Part shown: positions 54,990-64,000 of the stretch, piece by piece
Layout of the letters: each line of letters begins with the position of its first letter
Numbering within the stretch: position 1 is the first letter of the stretch
NCBI GenBank assembly: GCA_007922225.1
Contig: ML680053.1
Coordinates: 22,442,379 to 22,506,378 of the forward strand
Reading direction: 5' to 3'
Length of the DNA stretch: 64,000 nt
From: Emydura subglobosa
Lineage: Eukaryota; Chordata; Testudines; Chelidae
Translations under genes and position numbers: made by a program
The notes under the pieces: generated by a model
The model's input: the letters and a program-made list of their open reading frames with translations, nothing else
Database searches by the model: none
What the model was told of the DNA's origin: nothing

Positions 54990-55240
54990 GAATATAGAAA
55001 TTGTCATACTGGTCAGGTCCATCTAGTCCAGTATCCTGTGCTAATAGCAGGTGCTTCCAAGGAAGGTGCAAGAAAGTCTACAGTAGTTCAGTATGGAATA
55101 ATCTGTCCCCATGAAGGTCTCACCTTAATCCCTAACAGAGATTGGTTTGAAATCTGAGGTTTTATATTCCTTTCAAAATGTTTATTAGCATTAACTATTT
55201 CAGCTAAAATGTTAAAGCCCAATGCTTAATACTTAAGGCT
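54990..55240 (-). mobile_element. CR1-type 3' UTR (minus strand)
   Basis: The words 'atagaaattgtcatactggt', 'ctagtccagtatcctgtgct', 'aaggaaggtgcaagaaagtc', 'atggaataatctgtccccat' and 'aggttttatattcctttcaa' are the reverse of the 3' UTR at 36630 and 38681. Confidence 0.78.
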
Positions 55241-56244
55241 GGCAGATAAATTACTTTTGCATAAGAAATAAGACAGGACCTTCCACCCATGAAATTCACA
55301 AACATTGTCCAGCCTTGCTAGGTGTACTTAATAGTCAGCTCCAGTACAAACAGTTCACACCTACTTGTAGTCAGCACCCCCATCCCACCCTTCTATTTTT
55401 TCCATTAAGAACTATGGATTGTTGCTGTTAAAAAGGACCATGAAATTGCACTCTTGGGTTGGAATGCCTTGCTTGCTTTCCCATTCTTATACAATTCATT
55501 CTAACTAGACTGGATCAATGTTCAGAGAGCTCCTATGTTACAAGGCATCACAGGCTTTGCCAAGAACAAAATCTTTGTTTACAAAGTTAAATTATTTCTT
55601 CTCTTCTTTGAAGTCAGGATGAATTTGACACAGTTAATAAATGTTTCGCTGCAGTATCACACATGACTGCTCACCCTTTGAGCCTGTGAGCACAGTTTAT
55701 GTGGGGATCATCTTCTATAAATGAACACTGACCAATCTTATCTTTTTCTCCCTCACTCCACCCAAATGAAAGACATCAGGGGATACATAGGTTCTGTCAA
55801 ACCATTCACTTCTTTAAGCAATAGGAAACATAATTGAGAATGGGCCCTAGCCACAAAATTCAGAGGCAGAGCTGAATGTCACCGGTTCTGGGGTGACCGA
55901 GTCCTGAGTTTTGTTTGGAGTTAATACAGGTGACTAAATCAAAGAATGATGATAAAAAAAATTGTACAGCACAAGACAACATATCTTGAATAATATTTGT
56001 ATCAGATGCTTTCTCTTTTCAATTTCAAAACTTCAGACTGGGTGAGTTTCTCTTCAGAAAGGGACGTTATTTATCTCTGTGTCCTTTACACAGCCCAGCT
56101 AGTATATAAGATTTGGAGAGAACAGATAAGGGCACATACTGTGTTGTGTATGGCTGTGACAGAAATATGAGTGGCAAGTGGCCAGGAGCAACAATCTATC
56201 CTTATTGTATGAACTATATTATATTCCTTTATTAAGTTATGTAA
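55241..56244. other. Unassigned DNA, no gene seen
   Basis: No repeat family or gene recognised in this AT-rich stretch. Confidence 0.4.
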
Positions 56245-56360
56245 AGAGAAGGGTATTATTATTGATATGTTAATTATCATTAATGTACCTGATGCTGCAC
56301 AGAATACAAAACGTGATAAATCCTGCTGCCCCAAGGATCTATAAGCTAAAAAAGCCAAAC
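56245..56360 (-). mobile_element. MIR-like SINE tail, reversed (weak)
   Basis: 'cctgatgctgcacagaatac' followed by 'cctgctgccccaaggatcta' resembles the reversed 3' tail of the SINE at 15045 and 37560. Divergence is high and the call is tentative. Confidence 0.45.
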
Positions 56361-57194
56361 TTATGGAACGTAGGACCCACTGGGAAAAGTACAGGCAGAA
56401 GGAACCTGATGTGGAGGCAGGGTTTGAGATTTTTTAAACCATGTTAGATCGCTTGATAGGCCTCATGAAAGATGTGAGGTTATAGAAGACGCTTCCATGA
56501 GGACATGAAGGTGGCTTGCACAGCAAGCTGATGGGCCAGCCAAGAATCTGGCCATATGCTCTGCTCAGTGAGTCGATATATGCTCTGCTCCACCCTTTCA
56601 AATACTCAGCATGTCCCAGTATCTGCCCTATACTTTAAAAGGGGGAATAGGCAGCATTGAGATGGCTATCACTGGCTTTGCATTATCCAAGGAGTTCCCT
56701 CTGGCTATCCCTTTAGGGAAACTTTTAGTCTGCTTTGAACTGTTTTAATGGCACAAAACAGCCAAAGAGGGGCCAACAGTTGAACCCCCGAGAGTCCAGT
56801 GACTAGCAGAAAACTCCCCTGGTGAAAGATTTCTGTAGTGATTCTGAATGACTATATAATGAATATTTAGCACCTTTTTTAATTGCTTACCTTGAGGCTA
56901 ACAAGCACATTCTAATTACATATAATGTGTGGTAAAAGCTAGTCTGTGAGAGCACTATGAAATGAGCCTGGTTTGTGTCGGCATATCAAAGTTCAAAGGA
57001 GATTTTTTATAGTTAAAGGAAACGTTCATTTTCACAAAGGAACATTAACAGTCTTGCCCGATATAACAAAACTGAGCTGGTAAAGTGAAAGTATGATTTT
57101 TTCAAAATATTTTGCTGTCTCATAGTTAAGAATCAGATTCTTCCACAAACCATGATAATAAACAGCACTTCTCACTAAAATATTTTACGCACAC
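56361..57194. other. Unassigned DNA, no gene seen
   Basis: A short direct repeat 'atatgctctgctc' occurs at about 56554 and 56578. Nothing else is recognised. Confidence 0.4.
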
Positions 57195-57360
57195 AAAATA
57201 ATTCATCCATGCAACATATTTGTGATACAGATAACTATTGCAATTCCAGGTTCACAGATGAGGATATTAAGATATTAATGGTAATGGCTTGCATAAGGCC
57301 ATAAAGTAATCAAAGCCAGGATAAGAACTCTGGAGTTTGTAGCTCCAACGCCTGTATTCA
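57195..57360 (-). mobile_element. MIR SINE, reversed (diverged)
   Basis: 'ggttcacagatgaggatatt', 'ggcttgcataaggccataaa' and 'aagccaggataagaactctg' follow the reversed MIR core. A CT microsatellite starts at about 57376, just beyond it. Confidence 0.65.
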
Positions 57361-59119
57361 GATGAATGGACTACATCTCTCTCTCTCTCTCACCCTCTCT
57401 CATTGTTCATTTCTCAAATACACAGGGACCAGAGTGTATAATAGTGAAATCAGTCTCTGAGAATTCCAAGTATGTTGGCTAGTCCAATACTGTGCCAATG
57501 CACAATTTCTTCCCATGTTATACTTCCCAATGTCTCGTCCAGTCTACTGTTAAACAAAGGAAGCGTCTATCACTTCCCACAACTGCTTCAGCATTTGCTA
57601 CACTTCAATTTTATTTGATATTCAGACTAAATATTTCTTTGTTTAGATTCATCCTATAACAAAGTTGGACACAGAGTTCAGATGCTAGCTCAGCAGTGCA
57701 TGGAAATACACCAAACTGCATGTACAAATTCACTGAATTTTCTCCTTCTCATTATGGATCCCTCCAATTAGTATATCTCATCCTTACTATTGTATTCTAT
57801 TATAGCTATCTACCTCAGTATAGACAGAGGAAGACCATAGTGTGATAACTGTCTGTCAGAGTAATGAACTGTTCACTGTGAACTGTAATTTTTCAGCTGT
57901 CGGATGAGGAACAATAGCCCACAATGAGAGACATGAGAAATATATGAATACAGGAAGCTTAACCTTATATGGCATTAGTTTTCTTAATACTAATACATAA
58001 TCTACAACCTCATTTTCCTGACATAATTTCTGCATTAATGACTTACACTATTAAAAGTGAGAACACAAGGTCTGGTTGGGTGTTAGTAAATGCACTAACA
58101 ATGAGAGACAATTAGGACGTGTGCTGTGAGCAGCCATCTATACCTGTAAAACAAACTATTCGCAAAAAGGCAAACGTGCATACAGAAATAGGAAGCCTGT
58201 ACGATGCTGGCACTAGGAGCTTCAAAGCATTAAAAGGAAACAATTACTTCTTTGTATTTGCTTCCTGCCCTCCTCTGTGCCTACATGACAGACAGCCACA
58301 TTTCTCTGAACTGCCTCTGTCACAAGTACAGACAGGGCAAGGATTGGCTTTTAAAACCTTTTTGAAAGCAGATGAGGATCATTTCCCTACTCGGCAGAAA
58401 ATATGAAGAAATTAAGCTGGAACATGAGGTACAGAAGCATCCACAAGATATTAAATCCACTATCACTTGTGAAATGTTCTAGTTGAGAAAGAAAGCACTC
58501 AGTCAAGATACTCCAAATATCAAGAGGCCTGATTCTTCTCTCATTTATTCCACTATAATCAGGAGTGATTGGAGTCAGTGAAATTCCTCATTGCTTTTAA
58601 ACTAATGTAGAATCAAGTTTAAGTTTTCTACTATTATTTTTATTCAGCACTTTAGTATGACCTCTAACTATTACTAGTTAAATATATATGGTCCTGAGCT
58701 GCCAGCACTCCAGTGTATCCTTTAATGAGGCATCCTTAAGTGAGGAACCATTAACTGAGACTACTGAATTTTGGAGGTGATTATCGGTGTTCTTAACTCA
58801 GGAAGCCCTTTTGAGGCCACTTTAAATCATTCTGGATGAAATGCATTACATACCCATTTTAATAGGCACAAGTGTTGTCTTTAAAAGTTCATATCTTTAG
58901 AAATACTGAGGCAGATTCATTCCTACATTCTGACCCCACTGCACTATACTGGACCACTAAATAGCTGGATCTGCTCAGCTGGGAGAGCCTGCAGCTGAAG
59001 CAGAACCAACCTAGCTGACTCCTACAGCACCACCCCTACCTGGCTCTGATACAGAAGGAAGAGAGGAGCATGACTGAGGACCATTATCAGGTGTTTTAAG
59101 TCAGAGCACCCTCAACTCA
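57361..59119. other. Unassigned DNA with weak CR1 and MITE scraps
   Basis: 57376-57391 is a (CT)n run. 57475-57660 may be a very old reversed CR1 3' part ('caacttcccacaactgctt'-type words). 58527-58615 has the palindromic MITE words ('gaggcctgattcttctctca', 'gtgattggagtcagtgaaat'). The frame 58119-58406 is unrecognised. Confidence 0.35.
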
Positions 59120-59500
59120 CATCAACATGTTTGAGTATGAGAAAAGCTGATGCACACAATATGTTGACTGCAGAAGTGAACTGGTTGAGGAGTACACAGA
59201 GTTCAAGACTGAGAATAATAAAAAGTGAAGTGAGAAGAAAATGGCTAGGGCAAGAGATGACATTTGTTACAGAAAAATTCAAGAAAGACAATTGTGATGG
59301 TTTGGACATATGCCAAGAATAGATTAGGAAAAGATACATAATGAAGTGCAAGGAACTAGATATAGAGGAAGACCAAGGATGCCTTGGGGAGTCACTGTTA
59401 AGAATGACATAGAACAAAAAGGTTTAAAGATGAGCTTGTACAAGGCCGAAAGTGCTGGAAAGACTTCTTTGATTCCTGTCCGTCAGCTCAGCAGTGACGA
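59120..59500 (+). mobile_element. Non-LTR retrotransposon C-terminal fragment (second family)
   Basis: Frame 3 around 59277 reads IQERQL, stop, WFGHMPRID, stop, EKIHNEVQGTRYRGRPRMPW, then GVTVKNDIEQKGLKM. The WFGH...RID and G-T-R-x-R-G-R-P-R blocks, in this order, end the polyprotein of several vertebrate LINE clades after reverse transcriptase. Its sequence differs from the fragment at 53185, so it is another family. Two stops in 20 codons show it is dead. The clade is not assigned. Confidence 0.72.
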
Positions 59501-59837
59501 TGGGACCCAGTAAAGAAGAGAGAAGAAAATCATATTGGCTGCAAGAATCAGGGAGCTAAAACTGACTCCTTGTTGGAGCCCTGTCTTTCACTGAGTGAAT
59601 CTCGGAAGGAGAAATTCTGGGCTACTCTACCGATTTTCTTCAAACTTTTATTGTTTCCTTCCTGACTGGAGACTATGAAACAGACAAAATCAGAAGTTTC
59701 TACCTTACCTAAGAGAATCTGGACTAATCATGCAATAAGAAAACATGCTCCAAGGGTCATCTGGCCTCCATATCTCTATAGTGTCACTAATACTATGAAG
59801 CTTTAAGGTAGCCCTGGTAACTTTAGTTAAAATATAA
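59501..59837. other. Unassigned DNA, no gene seen
   Basis: May contain the remaining 3' UTR of the LINE fragment to its left. No further feature recognised. Confidence 0.4.
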
Positions 59838-60791
59838 GAGCATAACAGTCATACTTGTTCAGACCAATTGTACTTCTCATGCAGTATCTGATCTTCTGAC
59901 AGTGGCTAGTGCCAGCTGCTTCAGAGGGAATGAACAGAATAATTTCAAGTGATCCATCCGCTGCCATCCAGTCCCAGCTTCTGGCAGTTGAAGGTTTAGG
60001 GACACCCGAAGCATGGCGTTGCATCCCTGACCATCTTGGCTAATAGGCCTGGATAAACCTATCCTCCATGAACTTATCTAATTGTTTTTGAACCCAGTTA
60101 TACTTTTGGCCTTCAGAGCATCCATTGGCAATGAATTCCACAAGTTGACTTCATCGTGTGAAGAAGTACTTCCTTTTGTCTGTTTTAAACCTGCTGCCTA
60201 TTTATTTCATCAGGTGACCCCTAGTTCTTCATGTTTTGTGAAAGAGTAGATAATACTTCCTTTTTCACTTTCTCCAGACCCTTCGTTATTTTATAGAACT
60301 CTATCATATTCCCCCCCTCAGTCGTCTATTTTCCAAGATGAACAGTCCCTGTCTTTTTAATATCTTTTCAGATGGAAACGGTCCCATATCACTAATTACT
60401 TTTGTTTTCTTTCTCTGTAACTTTTCCAATTCTAATATATCATTTTTAAGATGGGGGTGACCAGAATTTCGCTCAATATTCAAGGTGGGGGTCATATCAT
60501 GGATTTGTATAGAGGCATTATGATATTTTCTGTCTTATTATCTATCCCTTTCCTAATGGTTCCTAACATTCTGTTGGCTTTTTTGACTGCTGCTGCACAT
60601 GGAACAGATGTTTAGAGAACTATCCAAGATAATTCCAAGAGCTCTTTCTTAAGTGCCAACAGCTAATTTAGAGCCATCATTTTGTACATACAATTAGGAA
60701 TATGTTTCTCCAATGTGCATTACTTTGTACTTATCAACATTGAATTTCCTCTGCCATTTTGTTGCCCAGTCACCCAGTTTAGTGACATCCC
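59838..60791 (-). mobile_element. CR1 LINE (minus strand), 3' half
   Basis: The reversed 3' end ('agtatctgatcttctgacag') is followed by 'cttcagagggaatgaacaga', 'gaattccacaagttgacttc' and 'caggtgacccctagttcttc'. The C-terminal coding region comes next, and the RT-side end ('tgttgcccagtcacccagtt') lies near 60780. Frame 60304-60495 (minus) carries LELEKLQRKKTKVI and LENRRLRGG, a CR1 C-terminal segment with changes. It is the same subfamily as 9091, 38023 and 43597. Confidence 0.92.
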
Positions 60792-62684
60792 AGGAAATTG
60801 TGCCAGAAAGTCAAAGTTAGATGTAGTAACATAGCACGTGGCAGTGAGTGGTGTCAAGCAATATGTGAGAAAAACAGAATCCAGTAAGTAGGGGAATAAG
60901 TGCCATGGTGAATCTACCCATTACTCCTAAAGACATCCTGCGCCCTCTTTGCATTCCAAAGCCTTGCCAACATGTTGGTACGGTATGTGTCCATATTAGT
61001 TAATGCTTTTTATTCAGATGAGGCAAGCAGATATGAGAGATCCACAGTCAAATAAACAGCGTTTTGTATATTTAAATGTCAGCAGGTGTAGGAGTGTGGA
61101 ACTTGCTTATGCTGAGTGCTGTGAATTTTGCTTCACAGCTAAGGAGATCGCCTAGTGACTCTTTATAAACCAACACAAAAAGTCATCTAATTAATGCTGT
61201 ATTACAGTTTTTTGACTCTAGAGCCATACACTGTTTCAAGGCCATGCTCACCTCTCCCACATGTTTCCTTCTGCTCTGGAGATCTGACTCAGTATAATTT
61301 CCTCATGCAGACAAACACATACTTGCTTTACTGGTCTTCTACTTTAAAGGATCATTACATTCACATTGCATTTGTATTATATTTATGAAATATGCAAACA
61401 CAATACACTTTTTGCAAATACAAAAACTAATGGAACTAATAGGAAAAAAATAATTGAAAGTTATCTTGCTTCTGCAGGGATTGGAATGTATTAATGCTAA
61501 ACTGATCTTGGAGAATGTGTGTATCCTATTCGAGGCACATAGGGATAAAAAGAGAGATTAGGTGTTTGCTGACATAACTTGTCCTTTTGGAAACAATAAT
61601 ACAATTTCAACCCTCCTATGGCTGTGCACGTACCTGAGGCTGATGTGGGGCTGTACAACCTCTTCTCTTTTAAACTTTTACAGAGGAATAACCACACTGT
61701 TACATCATGAAGGAGGCTTGGAGATAAATGGCACAAATGTTGCCAAGCACTTAATAGCTCTTTCTCTCCACGCGCTAGCCTTATTCATTTTTTGTATTGC
61801 AGTAGCACCTAAAAGCCCCATTGTGGTAGGCAGATATGAACTATGCCATTGGCAGTAAAGGCCCGTGCCTGGAGTTGCATGATGAGATCAGAATCTAAGC
61901 TTTCATTTTAAAAAATAGGTTTGCAGCCCTCCCGGATACAAAGAAAAGCTTTAAAATATGACTCGAGCATAAAAGTTGCCTGGGTGGCTCTGCAGCCAGC
62001 CTGGACCAATAGCATCAAGAGGTGTGAACTGCTCCACTCAGTCTTAACTCTGAAATCTGCTGCCTCCCCAAGGGGTAGGGTCACGGCACAGGAACAAAAT
62101 CATGACACCAGGGTACCCTATATGTGTTATGTCTAGTGCCTCAGGTTGCCTTAATTTAGCCTTGGTGAGCCAAAATAAATACATAAAACAAAACTCATCT
62201 CTTCCAAAGTGAAAACAAAGTTTGAGAATTCAAAAGGAAGCAAAACCAGGAGGTTAATTGTTGTACATGAAGGATTTTGCATGCAGAAAAGTGTAATTTT
62301 AGGCAAGCTGTTTCCAAGATGAATTTCCACCCTCAGCAAAAAAGGAAAATTCTAGATTTTTCCCCAGGGCTAGAATTTTCACACGAAGACATAGTATAAA
62401 GCTGTGTCAGCAGATGGAAACTCGCCATTTGACTTTGAATTAAATACACTGCAATTCTCAGACAAGAGCACAGCTCTTTTCACACGCACTTTCACCTGCA
62501 AGTTCAGTAATTTCTTAGCACTCCTTTATTCAGATTTTAGTGTAAGTTGATTTTAGCTCTAATTGTGAGCAACCTGCTGCAAGACTGGTTGGAGACATCT
62601 GATCACCAATCCCTTTCTATCATCTGACCCTCATTTCCTCAAAGGAAGATTATAAACGTTATAAAATATTATACACTCAAAGAG
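60792..62684. other. Unassigned DNA with a MIR-like tail
   Basis: 61790-61870 ('ttgcagtagcacctaaaagc', 'cccattgtggtaggcagata') resembles the SINE tail at 15045 in forward orientation. The frames 61562-61858 and 61921-62136 have no known domain. No gene or RNA is recognised. Confidence 0.4.
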
Positions 62685-62770
62685 CCATGTTACATTCATC
62701 TTGCTGAGGGGAGTAGTTCCTAATGAAGTTAATGGAACATACCATGCATAAGGTAAACAGGATGTGGCTC
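62685..62770. mobile_element. Palindromic MITE scrap
   Basis: 'ttgctgaggggagtagttcc' followed by 'taatgaagttaatggaac' corresponds to the element seen at 39035 and 48132. About 80 bases remain. Confidence 0.45.
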
Positions 62771-63280
62771 ATGTATAATCCATATGTACTGCACGATGTG
62801 TGTACAGAATTAGTTCTGGCCAAGGGGTCATTTCTTCCTTCTTGTGTGCAGTAGTAAACTCTGCCACATATGAAGCAGAATTAAATTCTACCTTGCTGTT
62901 ATTTCCTGAGCATGCAATATACATATATATGGCTTGATCATGCAAGATGCCCCATGACCTCGATTCTTTTGGACACGTAGAGCTCTTATTATTGCTGTAC
63001 TGTTTTACAGCTCTCAGGAGTGGGAAATGCCCATCAGAGTAAATATAAGACCCGGAAGGGTTTACAACCTAATTTCAGAGATGATGTGATAAAAGGGAGT
63101 TGCTAACGTGATAGGTAGGGGCTGAGGGAGGTAAGACAAAGGTTACAGAAATATTATTGTATTTATTCAGCAAAGACTACAGAAGAGTGTTCTGCAGCCT
63201 AACATTGAAGGAGCTTGGCTTATTCATACCAGCAGACTATCTGGCCCTCTGTTTAGCATTTATAATTTTGTAAGCCAGTA
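62771..63280. other. Unassigned DNA, no gene seen
   Basis: 62915-62931 has a short TA-rich run. 63000-63100 might be a reversed SINE tail but is too diverged to call. Confidence 0.35.
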
Positions 63281-63560
63281 GTTCTCAAACTATAGTCTAT
63301 GGTCCATTGGAGCACTGCAGAACACTTCCAAGTAGCCTGCAGACGCACTCTTGTCACACGGTGAAGTGTCTTCATTTAAAATAATGGAATCTGATTCCAC
63401 AATGTGCCGTGCAACAACTAAGCAGTACTGAGCAAACTTTTCATCAACTGCATTGTTATTTAAGGACAGTTTTATTTATACTGGAAAAGAAATTGTTTCA
63501 CTATGCACTGTGTTGGCCTTTGCTGAAAAATTACAAAACCCTACTGTTGTAAGCTTAGTC
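63281..63560 (+). mobile_element. Possible hAT-type element end
   Basis: Starts 'cagtagttctcaaactatag' and 'tctatggtccattggagcac', like the CAG-GGTTCTCAAAC ends of hAT-derived repeats. No matching right end or target duplication was found, so the right limit is arbitrary. Confidence 0.4.
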
Positions 63561-64000
63561 CTCCTTACCCTAAGTTGATGAAGCTAGGCTGATTTACATC
63601 AAATGAAGAGCTGATCCAGGAAGAAATGTCTTCATGGGAACTATATAGAGATAAAGAAACTGACAAGACTTATTAGATTCTTCATTTCTGAGAGACCTTC
63701 ATTTCCTTGATGTGAGATATGATGCTTTTTATTAAATAACACTGTCATATCACAGTGCTAACTTGTATCCAAGTTGCTGCCTTATTTTGCAATAGTGTTT
63801 TTCCAAGTATCTCCTTCCTGTTGAATACAGTGTCAGTATTTTGAATTATTCCCCCTCCTCAACAAGTCTGCAAATTCCAGGTTGAACCATAGTTATATAA
63901 TAATGCTAATGAGGATGTCACATGATGCAACTAAGCAAATGCAGAGCAGCAGAACTCTGGCTTTTTTCATTTCCATCCCACGCCTGTTACGATCTCCTAA
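63561..64000. other. Unassigned DNA, no gene seen
   Basis: AT-rich sequence to the window edge with no repeat or gene recognised. Confidence 0.4.

Noticed and set aside
1..64000. A novel gene system, operon, CRISPR array or phage defence locus
   Set aside because: The window is vertebrate repeat-rich DNA. No regularly spaced direct repeats, no gene clusters and no prokaryotic signals were seen.

Overview
This window looks like non-avian sauropsid nuclear DNA, most likely turtle, with a crocodilian not excluded. The judgement rests on repeats recognised by eye. There are many CR1 LINE copies, several ending in the ATTCTATGAT-type or 'GTTCTTATGT'-type tails typical of turtles. There are also MIR/CORE-SINE copies and palindromic MITEs whose ends read TATGTCTACAC, all in an AT-rich background. 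I see no protein-coding gene, exon, tRNA, rRNA or CRISPR array. Open reading frames outside repeats are short and resemble nothing I recognise. The longest frame (5005-5730, minus strand) is only the antisense of a dead retrotransposon. The window is best read as a gene desert or a very large intron.

Layout. 1-1.7 kb: unassigned DNA ending in a CR1 tail. 1.9-2.87 kb: possible old LTR-type sequence. 2.9-4.2 kb: plus-strand CR1 split by a MITE that is itself split by a second MITE. 4.3-7.0 kb: ruined Ty3/Gypsy element with Gag (SCAN-like region and CCHC knuckle), protease, integrase and then a reverse transcriptase piece. That order, integrase before RT, is the known signature of Gmr1-like elements, from whose Gag the SCAN domain is thought to derive. 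9.0-10.1 kb: MIR cut in two by a CR1. 14.66-15.04 kb: GC-rich hAT-type MITE with perfect ends and 8-bp target duplications. 19.7-23.1 kb: minus-strand CR1 interrupted by about 2.2 kb that holds an LTR-like block, a plus-strand CR1 and a GC-rich insert.

From 23 to 43 kb the sequence is mostly unassigned AT-rich DNA with scattered old CR1 and MIR pieces, tRNA-like SINE material, a two-copy tandem duplication and several foldbacks. 43.6-45.8 kb: long minus-strand CR1 interrupted by a solo-LTR-like insert. 47.56-47.96 kb: Harbinger-like MITE. 51.8-52.9 kb: the least decayed CR1. 53.2-53.7 and 59.1-59.5 kb: C-terminal fragments of two non-CR1 non-LTR retrotransposons. 54.5-55.2 kb: cluster of palindromic MITEs next to a CR1 end. 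59.8-60.8 kb: another CR1.

The regions relate to each other as layers of insertion. The oldest layer is MIR and very old CR1, then younger CR1, then MITEs and LTRs landing inside those. Every retrotransposon frame seen here carries stops or frameshifts, so nothing appears able to move by itself. All family assignments are from memory of repeat consensus sequences and need a RepeatMasker-type search to confirm.
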